64,000 bases of DNA. Origin: CAVRXT01 sp963725655. GTDB taxonomy: Bacteria > Acidobacteriota > Terriglobia > Acidiferrales > UBA7541. The stretch is taken from positions 2,294,001-2,358,000 of the forward strand of contig CAVRYY010000001.1 of the NCBI GenBank assembly GCA_963725655.1. The letters run 5' to 3'. The notes below the pieces were generated by a model that did no database searches, was not told the origin of the DNA, and saw nothing but the letters and a program-made list of their open reading frames with translations. Each line of letters opens with the position of its first letter. Position 1 is the stretch's first letter. A program made the position numbers and the translations under genes. Shown here piece after piece: positions 25,006-33,596 of this stretch.

Positions 25006-26667
25006 TTATTGCCGGGCTTTCAGTTCGCCGCTCTTCGGATCCAGCAACAGCAGGGCGGGATGAAAGTGGGCAAAATCCAGCATGTTGGTCAGCGGGCCGG
25101 CAATCGCGTCGAACGATCCCTCCCCGATGGCGCCCAAGTCCCAATTGTATTCGATGAACCGGGTGATGCTGGATTGATCGGTGACGGTGCTATCCACGAA
25201 ATTTTCTTTGGAGTAGCCCGAGATCAACAGCAGGGGCAGGCGGGGGCCGTAACCGCAGCGGGCCTGAATTCCCGCCAAAGAATCCGCGCCGGTGCCGCAC
25301 TGGTGCTCCGCGGTGAGTGCATCCGCGGCAGATTTCGACGAATTGACGATCGGGCCGACCACGTGGTCGTACCATCCATCCGAATCGTCCCACGCGATGA
25401 TGACCAGCGTGGAACCCCATTCCGGCATCACTTCGAGCCGGTTGATGGTCGCGATCAGGAAGGCTTGCTCGTCCAGCGGCGACGAGTTGCCGGGGTGACC
25501 GTCCTGGGCGGACGCAGCTTTCAGGAAACTGACCGCGGGCAGGTCGCCGGTGTCCGCGGCTTTCCAGAAATCGGTGAGGTCGTATTGGTGGTTCGCTGGG
25601 CCGTCATGGCCGATTTCATCCTCGGCTGCCGGCGGCAGGTGATGGGGATTGGCGGTAGATTTGTAATATTGAAACGGCTCATGGTGCGGGGCGTAAGCCA
25701 ATATTGCTTTGCCGTCGATGCGCGCGGTAGTGGTCTGGCACTTTGCGGGCGTAGCGGGCGACGCGTCGGTTTTTTCCGCATACGGCGTCGATGGCGTGAA
25801 GCCTCCCTGGAACCATCCCCACGAGATCCTTTTGTCATTCAGCAGATCGCCGACGTTTTTTCCCAGCAAGGCGGCGCGGTCGGGATAGGTGCAGTCGTCG
25901 TAATAAGGTCCGGGATCGCCGACCAAAGAATCGCTCACCACGTCGCGCGCCAGGCCGCCGCCCGGCCCTTGGACGGTGTGGGCTCTATCGACGTTGCCGG
26001 TCATGCCGGAGATGAGGTTGATCGCGCCCAGAGTGGAGGGCCCGAAATTCGTGCCGTGGAATGCGTCGCTCATCGCGAAGCGCTGGGCGTAGTTCCACAG
26101 CGCGGTGAGGGTATTGCCGTCGTAGTAGCCCATTACGATGCGCGTGCCGTATGACGCCAGCCCCGGAAAGACCAGGCCGGAACAAGCGGAGGCGGTGAAG
26201 CGCGGAAACATGTCCATCAAGCCGGTATCGAACGCTTGCTGCTCAGCGGTGTAGCCGTGATTCATGTCGCACGTGTAATTCTGGCGGCGGTCCAGCCGAA
26301 AAGGCAGATTGGCGGAGCCGTTGGGATTGGCAGTGAGCAGCTTGCGCGAGAGCCCGTTCACTTCCGGTGTGCCGGGCCGCGCGTTGAACGCCGGCTCGCC
26401 CGGAGGATTGGTGGCGTGGGGATAAGTGCCGAAATAATGGTCGAAGGATTCGTTTTCCTGAAAGATCACCACGACGTGGTTGATCGGCGTCTTCGTTTCG
26501 GGCGCAGCTTTCGATCGTGGGTCGGTCGAGGTTTCGGGCGCGTCATTCGATTGCGGGGCAGGCGAGGCTGCTGAAGCAGCGAACGGCATGGTGGCGAGCG
26601 CGACTTGAAGGGCGAGGCTCAGCGCAGGGACGCTGCGTGAGATTCGCTTCTTTGAGATTTTAGACAT
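25006..26667 (-). CDS. Exported phosphoesterase (phospholipase C / acid phosphatase AcpA family)
   Basis: A 553-aa exported protein of the PF04185 phosphoesterase family. The N-terminal signal is SVPALSLALQVALATMPFAA up to about residue 33. The metal/nucleophile motif VVVIFQENESFDHYFGTYP starts near 66. A middle block has AMSDAFHGTNFGPSTLGAINLISG. The C-terminal alkaline-phosphatase-fold part holds DEQAFLIATINRL and LVIIAWDDSDGWYDHVVGP with further metal ligands. Likely a periplasmic or secreted phosphodiesterase or phosphatase that scavenges phosphate from lipids or esters. It lies 54 nt downstream of the multicopper oxidase on the same strand, so both may share a transcript. Confidence 0.9.
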   Translation of the reverse strand: MSKISKKRISRSVPALSLALQVALATMPFAASAASPAPQSNDAPETSTDPRSKAAPETKTPINHVVVIFQENESFDHYFGTYPHATNPPGEPAFNARPGTPEVNGLSRKLLTANPNGSANLPFRLDRRQNYTCDMNHGYTAEQQAFDTGLMDMFPRFTASACSGLVFPGLASYGTRIVMGYYDGNTLTALWNYAQRFAMSDAFHGTNFGPSTLGAINLISGMTGNVDRAHTVQGPGGGLARDVVSDSLVGDPGPYYDDCTYPDRAALLGKNVGDLLNDKRISWGWFQGGFTPSTPYAEKTDASPATPAKCQTTTARIDGKAILAYAPHHEPFQYYKSTANPHHLPPAAEDEIGHDGPANHQYDLTDFWKAADTGDLPAVSFLKAASAQDGHPGNSSPLDEQAFLIATINRLEVMPEWGSTLVIIAWDDSDGWYDHVVGPIVNSSKSAADALTAEHQCGTGADSLAGIQARCGYGPRLPLLLISGYSKENFVDSTVTDQSSITRFIEYNWDLGAIGEGSFDAIAGPLTNMLDFAHFHPALLLLDPKSGELKARQ

Positions 26668-26721
26668 GCAGTAGTTTGAACTTGCCGCGCCAGCGGATGC
26701 AAGGGTTGTTGGCGAACCGCC

Positions 26722-28455
26722 TCAGGGCAGTTTGGGCAACACTTTTATCAGGCCCATCATTCCGCCGTCCTCGTGTTCGAGCAGGTGGCAGTGGTACGGG
26801 AAGGTGCCCACAACGTTGGCGGCGCGGAAGTCCATGCGCAGGCGGACGGTGGGAAATTGAGGGCTCGTACCGTCCCAAAACGGAACATTGATGGTGTCCC
26901 GCAGAAATGGCTCGTTGATGGGAATGCCGAACCACTCGAGCAGCAGGAAATGGATTTGGTGGATGTGGAAGTCGTGCAGCTCGGTAGAACGATTTTCTAT
27001 GATCCAATCTTCCACGTCGCCCTGGTGGACCACGATGTTGGGGATGGTGGATGACGGATCGAATGGTTTGGGCGTTTGGCCGTCGACCGTCAAGTAAAAC
27101 GTGGTCGGGCTATTTGGATCTTTGGGATCCTGCAGCGTTTCAGAAAAGTACAGTTTTCTGGTGCGAATCGGTTGCACTTTGCCGATCCATGGCAGATCCG
27201 CCCGCGGCGCCGGAGCGGGCGAGGCGGCCAAGCTCGATCGAGGTTCGGTGGCGTCGGCAGCGGCGACGATTGTGGCTATCGGGCGGGTGGGATCGTTTTC
27301 TCCGCCCGGCCCCGTATTTACGCTGCGGGTTACCAGCATTGCCGGGGTGCTGAGCGGCGGACCGTTGATGATGAATTCCACGCGGCCGCCGGGCGAGACC
27401 CCGAGATGATCCTGGTAGATGATGTCGCCGCCGCCAAGTCCATTGCGATTGATCGGAGAACCGTCCACACCGACGATACCTAACCCCTGCGGCAACCCTT
27501 TGAAGAGCACTTGGAGACTCAGGTAGGTGATCGAACTCGCGTTCACTACCCGCCAGAATTCTTTGTGCGAGGGCTTCATTTTGATCACGCCGGACTCGTA
27601 ATCCGGGTACGCCGCGGAAACGAAATTTAGGGAGAGATCTCTAGCGGGCTTGCCTGTGCCGGTCCCGGTATTCCGGGCGTCCCCATCTCGATCGAGGATC
27701 ACCGCCGGAACCGCGGTGCCTGCCGCTGCATTGGGCGCGGCGTTGGGGTGGAGTAAATCCTCGTCGCGAATGATCAGCACGCGCTCGGGGAGTCCGGCTA
27801 CTTGACGATCCGCGGATTCGATGCCTTCGACGATCAGCGCTCCCGACGCGCCGCCAACCACTTGATCTCTGGTGAACCCGTGGAGGTGCGGGTGATACCA
27901 GTAGAGGCCGGGAGGCTGGTCGGCGGGGACGCGGATGCGATATTCGAACGGCTTCGCGCCGGACTCGATGGTGGTCTTCAGCACTTCGTCTTGATGGCAG
28001 GCGGACGGAATGGCTAAGCCGTGGAAGTGCAGATTCGTCGCGCTGGCGATCATTTTGCCGCCGTCACAGGGATCGGCCGTCGTTGCCGGCGGCGATGCGT
28101 GAATGTGCGACGGCCCAGCGTCGGATTTTGACGCGGCGGCGGTTGGAAGATTTAGGTCGTTTTTCAGGCGCAGGATCAGCAGGTCGCCCGGATGCACACG
28201 CAGGTTGGGCGAGATTGCGCCGGTACCGGAGATGTAGCAGTAGCGCATCCGTCCCGCGGCATCGCGGAAATTGCGGAACGTGAGATCGACGCTGAGGACG
28301 CCGTCGTCGCTGCGGAGATCGTCCGGCTCGGGAATTTCAGCGCTCTGCGCAGGGCGCGGGCAGAGTTCCGGCGGGTGCGGCGATTGCGCGCGAATTGCGC
28401 GCGGCGCCACGAGAAAGGTAACGAATAGCAGAGTTTGGGATATACGTGTTCGCAA
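26722..28455 (-). CDS. Exported multicopper oxidase
   Basis: Periplasmic or secreted oxidase, 577 aa from TTG 28455, with signal sequence QTLLFVTFLVAPRAIRAQ. The four copper-binding motifs are present in order: NLHFHGL (near 155), YWYHPHLHGF (near 200), FHIHQIHFLL (near 515) and YHCHLLEHEDGGMMG near the end, whose Cys-His and Met form the type 1 site. The usual substrates are phenols or metal ions; none is indicated here. The start is placed 8 nt after the yjbQ stop because the frame further upstream only reads through yjbQ out of frame. Co-transcribed with yjbQ, and the phosphoesterase follows. Confidence 0.88.
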   Translation of the reverse strand: MRTRISQTLLFVTFLVAPRAIRAQSPHPPELCPRPAQSAEIPEPDDLRSDDGVLSVDLTFRNFRDAAGRMRYCYISGTGAISPNLRVHPGDLLILRLKNDLNLPTAAASKSDAGPSHIHASPPATTADPCDGGKMIASATNLHFHGLAIPSACHQDEVLKTTIESGAKPFEYRIRVPADQPPGLYWYHPHLHGFTRDQVVGGASGALIVEGIESADRQVAGLPERVLIIRDEDLLHPNAAPNAAAGTAVPAVILDRDGDARNTGTGTGKPARDLSLNFVSAAYPDYESGVIKMKPSHKEFWRVVNASSITYLSLQVLFKGLPQGLGIVGVDGSPINRNGLGGGDIIYQDHLGVSPGGRVEFIINGPPLSTPAMLVTRSVNTGPGGENDPTRPIATIVAAADATEPRSSLAASPAPAPRADLPWIGKVQPIRTRKLYFSETLQDPKDPNSPTTFYLTVDGQTPKPFDPSSTIPNIVVHQGDVEDWIIENRSTELHDFHIHQIHFLLLEWFGIPINEPFLRDTINVPFWDGTSPQFPTVRLRMDFRAANVVGTFPYHCHLLEHEDGGMMGLIKVLPKLP

Positions 28456-28463
28456 GGGAGCGC

Positions 28464-28871
28464 CTAGCCGCCAGAGCCGAGGGCGTCGGGGACAATTTTG
28501 ACCCAGAGTTCGCGGCGGCGCGGACCATCGAATTCGGCGAAAAAGATTACCTGCCAGCGGCCTAGCTTGAGCTCGCCGTTTTCGATCCAGATGGTTTCCG
28601 AGGAGCCGCACAGGGCGGTCTTGATGTGCGAATCGGAATTGCCTTCGGCGTGGCGGAACTTTGGGTCGCGCGGGACCATGCGATCGAAGGCGCCTTCCAT
28701 GTCGCCGGCGACGTCAGGGTCGTAACCCTCATTGACGATTACCGCGGCGGTGGTGTGCGGGACGTACAGATGACATACGCCGCTTTTGCATTCGGATGCG
28801 GCGACGATGCGCGCTACTTCGTCCGTGACGTGGACCAACTCGGTGCGTCTGGTGGTGCGCACGTGGATCAC
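28464..28871 (-). CDS. YjbQ/UPF0047 family protein
   Basis: A small cytosolic protein of 135 aa. It contains the family signature HLYVPHTTAAVIVNEGYDPDV, a conserved acidic loop (DMEGAFDRMVPRD), GNSDSHIKTALCGSS with the conserved His and Ser, and GRWQVIFFAEFDGPRRRELWV at the C-terminus. Members from other bacteria show weak thiamine phosphate synthase activity, but the physiological role is open. The start is GTG 28871. It is the first gene before the multicopper oxidase (8 nt to its TTG) and lies 48 nt downstream of the aldolase gene. Confidence 0.88.
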   Translation of the reverse strand: MIHVRTTRRTELVHVTDEVARIVAASECKSGVCHLYVPHTTAAVIVNEGYDPDVAGDMEGAFDRMVPRDPKFRHAEGNSDSHIKTALCGSSETIWIENGELKLGRWQVIFFAEFDGPRRRELWVKIVPDALGSGG

Positions 28872-28919
28872 GTGGCTTGCGCCACGCGATCCGGAGCGGG
28901 TTGAGTGGTCGGTAGGAAT

Positions 28920-29939
28920 TTAGTCGCCTAGCGCGGCCGCGGACGTTGCGCCGTAGAAGCTGAACCACGGCTTGGCGGCGGACAGCCGTCCGTTGACGTT
29001 CTTGATGTTCTTCACGCCCTGATCGTTCAGCCAATCTTCCAGTGCCTTCACGCCCTGCTTGGCGTAGACCGGAATGGCGTCTTTCCAAGTGGCGCGTCCG
29101 CACAGGACTCCGGAAAAATTCACCCCGGACTCGGAAGCCAGATCCAGAGTGTCGGTGAAGGTCTCGTTGCTGACGCCCGCGGAGAGGTAAATGAAAGGCT
29201 TTTTAGCGGCGGCGGCGGCATTCCGGAAGTGTTCCTTGGCTTCTTCGCGGGAATAGGCAGCTTCGCCTTTGCAGGAAGCAGTGCCACCGACGAATGCCAT
29301 ATTGACCGGGACTTCCACTTTGAGGACGTCGACCGCGTACTGGGGCTTGGAGAATTCCTCCATACTGCCGCGAACCACTGCGGGCTTCTTGCGCGCGAAT
29401 TCAATTCCCTTCTCGTCGCCGCCCTCAACGTACCCGACGAACTCGAGGAAGAAGGGGATATCGACCGCGGTGCATTCGGCGCCGATGCGCTCGACCCAGG
29501 CGTGCTTGATGTCATTGACGTGGGGCGGATCGAACGGCGTGTAGTACAGCAAAATCTTTACGCAGTCGGCGCCCGCGGCGGCGATGCGGTGCGCGGACCA
29601 AATATCTAACAGGTCCGGCAAACGGCCGGGGCGAGTGTTGTCGTACCCGGAATTTTCATAAGCGAGCAGCAGTCCGGCATTCTTCGCGCGCACTTTGGCG
29701 GCTTCCAGGCCGTATTCGGGATCAAGAAGAATGGCACTGGCGTGCGGGGTGAGAATGCGCACCACCGCTTGCTTGAATTCGGACATCATTTCCGGAGTGA
29801 CCGCCTTCTTATCGATCCCCTTTTCCTTGGCAATGGAACTCATCAGCGAGCCGCGCTGGTCCATTGCGGCGGCCGCGATCACGCCGCGCTCATTGGACAC
29901 GGCCTTCATACCCTTCTGCTTACCTGCGGTGATTTTCAT
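28920..29939 (-). CDS. lacD: Tagatose 1,6-bisphosphate aldolase, class I (LacD-like)
   Basis: A 339-aa class I aldolase of the DeoC/LacD TIM-barrel family that cleaves tagatose-1,6-bisphosphate (often also fructose-1,6-bisphosphate) to triose phosphates. The family N-terminus is AVSNERGVIAAAAMDQRGSL. LLDPEYGLEAA, VKILLYYTPFDP (Schiff-base Lys) and FLEFVGYVEGG follow, then LKVEVPVNMAFVGGT, with a second conserved Lys, and a phosphate-binding YLSAGVSNETF. ATG 29939 has GGAGGG 6 nt upstream. No lactose or galactose genes accompany it, so it may serve general sugar metabolism. It is the first gene of the aldolase-yjbQ-oxidase stretch. Confidence 0.9.
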   Translation of the reverse strand: MKITAGKQKGMKAVSNERGVIAAAAMDQRGSLMSSIAKEKGIDKKAVTPEMMSEFKQAVVRILTPHASAILLDPEYGLEAAKVRAKNAGLLLAYENSGYDNTRPGRLPDLLDIWSAHRIAAAGADCVKILLYYTPFDPPHVNDIKHAWVERIGAECTAVDIPFFLEFVGYVEGGDEKGIEFARKKPAVVRGSMEEFSKPQYAVDVLKVEVPVNMAFVGGTASCKGEAAYSREEAKEHFRNAAAAAKKPFIYLSAGVSNETFTDTLDLASESGVNFSGVLCGRATWKDAIPVYAKQGVKALEDWLNDQGVKNIKNVNGRLSAAKPWFSFYGATSAAALGD

Positions 29940-30125
29940 CGAAATCCCTCCGAGTTCAACGTAGGAATTCTAGCACGCGACGGGGCGAGCACAAACGGAA
30001 GGCGGGTGATCGAAGGTGTTCAGCAAATCGAAAGGTGGACGCTTTTCTCGAGACAACCAGCTAGCCTGGCTGGCGCGAGCAGGCACTCATGGCGCTTGTG
30101 CCCGCATAAATTCAAATGCACCGGA

Positions 30126-30584
30126 ATGGGCGGAACTGTAATCACAACGGACATGATCAAACAAACGATCCAACGAAAACTGCTGCTCAGCGCCGAACTC
30201 GGCACCGTCCGCATCGACAATGTCGAGGTCCGGGAGCTCCAGTTTTCGGGCGGACAGGAAACGGGACGGCACCTGCACCCCTGCGCGGTGATCTCGTACA
30301 TCGTCGCGGGCGCGGCCATCGTGCAAATCGAGGGCGAGGCGGCCCACACGGTCGCGGCGGGCGCGGTAGTTTACGAACCGGCAAATCGCATCATCGCGCG
30401 GTTTGACAATGCTTCGGTTACCGAGCCATTAAAGTTTATTGCCTATTATTTGCGCCAGGGAGAGCAGGAGTTGATTCGGATGCTCCCTGCGGATGGTGAG
30501 TTTTCCGTCGCCGCAGCACAAGAGCGCATCCGCCAGATCGAGGCGAAGGCGCTGCGCAAGCTGCGCCTTCCGAAAAAAGATTAG
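30126..30584 (+). CDS. Small cupin-domain protein
   Basis: A 152-aa protein with a single cupin barrel. It reads RELQFSGGQETGRHLHPCAVISYIV, with H and E ligands of cupin motif 1 near residues 45-52, and AAHTVAAGAVVYEPANRIIARFDN as motif 2. A helical C-terminal tail with many charged residues (QERIRQIEAKALRKLRL) follows. The frame is open to 29742, but that part is antisense to the aldolase; ATG 30126 or ATG 30153 (MIKQTIQRKLL) is the likely start. A metal-dependent binding or isomerase role is possible; no substrate is suggested. It converges with bshC. Confidence 0.72.
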   Translation: MGGTVITTDMIKQTIQRKLLLSAELGTVRIDNVEVRELQFSGGQETGRHLHPCAVISYIVAGAAIVQIEGEAAHTVAAGAVVYEPANRIIARFDNASVTEPLKFIAYYLRQGEQELIRMLPADGEFSVAAAQERIRQIEAKALRKLRLPKKD

Positions 30585-30674
30585 ACGGGGCGGGAGTTTG
30601 ATCGCGTGGCCACATCCGGCAGCCGGGAAATTCTAAAGCTTTTGGGCGCCGCCGCCGCCGCCGCGAGGTGGAAC

Positions 30675-32285
30675 TTAGAGGATGGCGACGGAATGCGAAC
30701 AGATGTTCGGCGCGGAGCGCTCGATCAAGGCGTCGAGCAGTTCGGGGCCATGTAGCGCTAGGTATGGCAGGAAGCCTAGCGTGCGCTCTTGCAGCGTCCG
30801 ATGCGGGAATAACGAGTCGATCAGAATGCGTTCGTGGCGGTCGATTACGCCGGTGCGAAACGCTTCGGCGCGGCCAGCTTTGGCGCTGAGCTTTTGGAAT
30901 TGGTACAACACTTTCCGTTCGGTCGACTCGGCGGCGCCGAGCAGCGTGGGATCGAGTTTTTTCAGCGGTTCCTGGTACGCGGCCAGAATCTGCCGGATCC
31001 GTAGCTCGTCCTTCTCGAACCGGCGGGCCAGGGCGCGCGGAAGCGAGTGTAGCGCCAGCACCCCGCGCAAGTACTGTCGGCCGCGCAGGACTTCCGCAGC
31101 GTCGATCCGATACTTCTTCAGCAGCCTGGCGTGCGCCGGCTCCACCAACGTAAAGCTCGGCCGCGGCAGGATCGCCGGCATGCGGCCCAAAATCTTTTGG
31201 TAAACCACCGAACATTGCGCGTAGTACGCCACTTCCGCGGGTCCCGCGATGTACGCGGCGGTTGGCAGCAGCGTGTCTTGCATGATCGGGCGCAGCAGCA
31301 CGTTCGCGGAAAAAGCTTCCGGCGATTTTTCGATAGCCGCGTCGAGCGAGGCGTGATCGTTGGTGGTGCGGTCGGCGATGAACTGCGGGCCGCGGCTGCG
31401 CAACGGGATGCGCTGGCCATTCACTTCCTGAAATAACAGGGTGGTCTCTGAGGTGACCCGGACCTGCGCGTGATAACCAGCCAGGGTCAGTTCCTTGTCG
31501 CGACGCATTAGGTCGGCGCGCAACTCTTCGGCATGTTCCGCGGCGAAGCGCAGCACTCGAGCGGACAGACGATGGAATCTCGGCTCGATTGGGTTCAGAA
31601 GGATCAGCCCGCGGCCGGCGAGAGTTCGCGCGAAGAGTTTGCCGAAGGCCGAGCCGAAGGTTTCGCCCTCGTAGTATGACTGCTTCAACGCTTCTTCCAC
31701 TTCCCCGCTGTAGCCTCCCTCGAGATACGACGCCGCGGAATCCACTAGCGAGTTTGCGCCCTTGCCCAGCGGAATGTTTCCCACCGGGCGTCCGGCGAAC
31801 TCCGGATCGGCGGGAATTTCGAATTGAGTGATGCCGTCGCGAGTCTGCCACCAGGTGTGATTGATCTCGGCAATGTCGTGGTCCTCGGTGGCCAGCCAGA
31901 AAACCGGGACCGCATCTATACCTTGCGACGTAAGCCGCCGCGCCCAGGCAATCGCCGCGAGCGCTTTGTAATAACTGTAGGAGGGTCCGGAGAAAAGTCC
32001 CACTTGCTGTCCGGTAACCACCGCGACCGCCCCCTTGCCCAGGCGGTCCAGAGACTCAGTGACCGAGGCATCCGAGCCCAAGGCGGTATTTTGTTCGCGC
32101 AGGATGCCAACCACCTCGGCACGCACCGCGGGATCGAGCCGCGCTTCGCGGGCCGAAGCGATTACTCCTGCTTCATCCGGGGAGTGGCCATACCATTGCT
32201 TGACCTGCGGGAAATGTTCAACGAAGTCCGCATGGAGTTTCGAGGTGCGCGGAAGCTGACTGAGCGGGATACAAAGGAACTCCAT
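30675..32285 (-). CDS. bshC: Bacillithiol biosynthesis cysteine-adding enzyme BshC
   Basis: Last enzyme of bacillithiol synthesis; it attaches cysteine to glucosaminyl-malate. From ATG 32285 the protein is 535 aa, the usual length. It has the Rossmann-like core with TGQQVGLFSGPSYSYYKA (near 92), PVFWLATEDHDIAEINHTWW, the block PTAAYIAGPAEVAYYAQC near 345 and a C-terminal coiled coil. BshA and BshB are not in the window. The family is known in Firmicutes, Bacteroidetes and Acidobacteria. The upstream 40 codons in frame are excluded because MEFLCIPLSQLP fits the family start. It lies 76 nt downstream of the DapA-like lyase on the same strand. Confidence 0.93.
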   Translation of the reverse strand: MEFLCIPLSQLPRTSKLHADFVEHFPQVKQWYGHSPDEAGVIASAREARLDPAVRAEVVGILREQNTALGSDASVTESLDRLGKGAVAVVTGQQVGLFSGPSYSYYKALAAIAWARRLTSQGIDAVPVFWLATEDHDIAEINHTWWQTRDGITQFEIPADPEFAGRPVGNIPLGKGANSLVDSAASYLEGGYSGEVEEALKQSYYEGETFGSAFGKLFARTLAGRGLILLNPIEPRFHRLSARVLRFAAEHAEELRADLMRRDKELTLAGYHAQVRVTSETTLLFQEVNGQRIPLRSRGPQFIADRTTNDHASLDAAIEKSPEAFSANVLLRPIMQDTLLPTAAYIAGPAEVAYYAQCSVVYQKILGRMPAILPRPSFTLVEPAHARLLKKYRIDAAEVLRGRQYLRGVLALHSLPRALARRFEKDELRIRQILAAYQEPLKKLDPTLLGAAESTERKVLYQFQKLSAKAGRAEAFRTGVIDRHERILIDSLFPHRTLQERTLGFLPYLALHGPELLDALIERSAPNICSHSVAIL

Positions 32286-32361
32286 CGTCCAATGGATGAT
32301 ACAACGAGCACAAAGGACGCAGCAAAACGTGGGAAAAGATTTAGCGCGGTCTGCGACCAGG

Positions 32362-33279
32362 TCAGTTGGCGTGATGCGGCGAAACCGCATGGACTCCCGG
32401 AACACCGAAAGGCGCCAGGGCAGACTCGATCGCCCGCTTCGCGGTATCGCTCACCGGCAGGATGGGGGACCGGGGCACGCCGCCGTAGTAGCCCAGTAAG
32501 TCCATCGCGTATTTTAGGCCGGCGATGCTGTAGGGGTTGAGGACTTCGTCGGAGATCGGCACCATCCTTTGCTGCAGCGCTGCCGCGCGGGCTGCGTCCC
32601 CTTGCGCGTGCGCTTCGAGAATTTCCACGCATTCTTCGGGGAAGATGTCGGCGAGCCCCAGAACGCCTCCGCAAGCCCCCATCTGTAGCGCCTCATAGAA
32701 AGTGTTAGCGTTGCCGACCAGAATTTGAAGACTTTCCGGTACTACCTTGCGAAACTCCGCTACCCGAGACACGCTCCGCGAGCTGTCCTTTATTCCCACG
32801 ATATTGGGATGGGTCGCGAGACGCTTGAGAAGGGACGCCTCGACCGTGACGCCGGTAAAAATCGGGATCGAGTAGACCATGATCGGAATTCCCGCAGCTT
32901 CGGCCACCCGAAAATAGTATTCGGCCAGCGCGTCCTCGCTCATCGAAGTCTTGTAATAGTGGGGAGTGCGAACCATGGCTACGTCACATCCCAATGCGGC
33001 GGCGCGGTTAGTGTGCTCGATCGTTTCGGCGGTGGATTCTGCCGCCGTCCCGGCGATCACCAGCTTTCCCGGCCCGGCCGCTTGGCGGGCGACCTGGCAC
33101 AGCTTAAACACTTCATTCCATCGAAGTAGCGGCGCTTCGCCGGTGGAACCGTTGACGACGTAGCCAGCCACGCCGGTCTGGTTGTAGCGGGCGATATTTT
33201 GACCGAAACTCGTGAGATCGAGCGCGCCGTCGACATCGAAAGGGGTGGTTAGCGGTGGAAAGATTCCATTTAGCTTCAT
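32362..33279 (-). CDS. DapA-family aldolase/lyase (4-hydroxy-2-oxoglutarate aldolase-like)
   Basis: A 305-aa class I lyase of the dihydrodipicolinate synthase/N-acetylneuraminate lyase family. The pyruvate-binding motif NGSTGE sits at 43-48, catalytic Y136 in MVYSIP and the Schiff-base K164 in VGIKDSS. The sequence lacks clear DapA-specific allosteric residues and looks nearer to 4-hydroxy-2-oxoglutarate or N-acetylneuraminate-type aldolases. ATG 33279 starts MKLNGIFPPLTTPF, the family N-terminus; the frame upstream is open but unconserved. Same strand as bshC, 76 nt apart. The true substrate is not determinable here. Confidence 0.86.
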   Translation of the reverse strand: MKLNGIFPPLTTPFDVDGALDLTSFGQNIARYNQTGVAGYVVNGSTGEAPLLRWNEVFKLCQVARQAAGPGKLVIAGTAAESTAETIEHTNRAAALGCDVAMVRTPHYYKTSMSEDALAEYYFRVAEAAGIPIMVYSIPIFTGVTVEASLLKRLATHPNIVGIKDSSRSVSRVAEFRKVVPESLQILVGNANTFYEALQMGACGGVLGLADIFPEECVEILEAHAQGDAARAAALQQRMVPISDEVLNPYSIAGLKYAMDLLGYYGGVPRSPILPVSDTAKRAIESALAPFGVPGVHAVSPHHAN

Positions 33280-33596
33280 GTCGAAATTGTAGCGCAGAAA
33301 TTGTGAGGCGCGCGGAATTTTGCTCCAAATGAAAAACGGACTATGGATCGTTGGGCGAAACAAGCAGCGGCGCGCGAACTTCATATCCGGTGGTGTGGAT
33401 ATTCACAATCGGCAACCTCATCGCGGAAATGCGCCATCGAGTAGAGAGCCGGGGGCGTGGCAAAGCTCTTGTTTCGAGTTTTTGGAGTGGGTGTAAAGTG
33501 TCGGAAGCAATCGCCAGCATTCCGAGCGCGCCGATTTCTGGGGCGGCGGTTTCTGCGGCCTTGGAATGCCCTGATTTTATCGTGCGGGAGTAAAAC
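33280..33596. other. 317-nt divergent spacer
   Basis: Lies between the DapA-like gene (minus) and the ADOP permease (plus), so it must hold promoters for both. A candidate for the permease is TTGTTT near 33469 with TAAAGT near 33494, a weak match with 19-nt spacing. GGGAG at 33586-33590 is the ribosome binding site for the permease GTG at 33597. No PadR-type regulator gene, which often accompanies ADOP genes, is present. Confidence 0.4.

Noticed and set aside
30648..30662. GCC trinucleotide run between cupin and bshC
   Set aside because: Five units in a GC-rich genome; likely chance or slippage.
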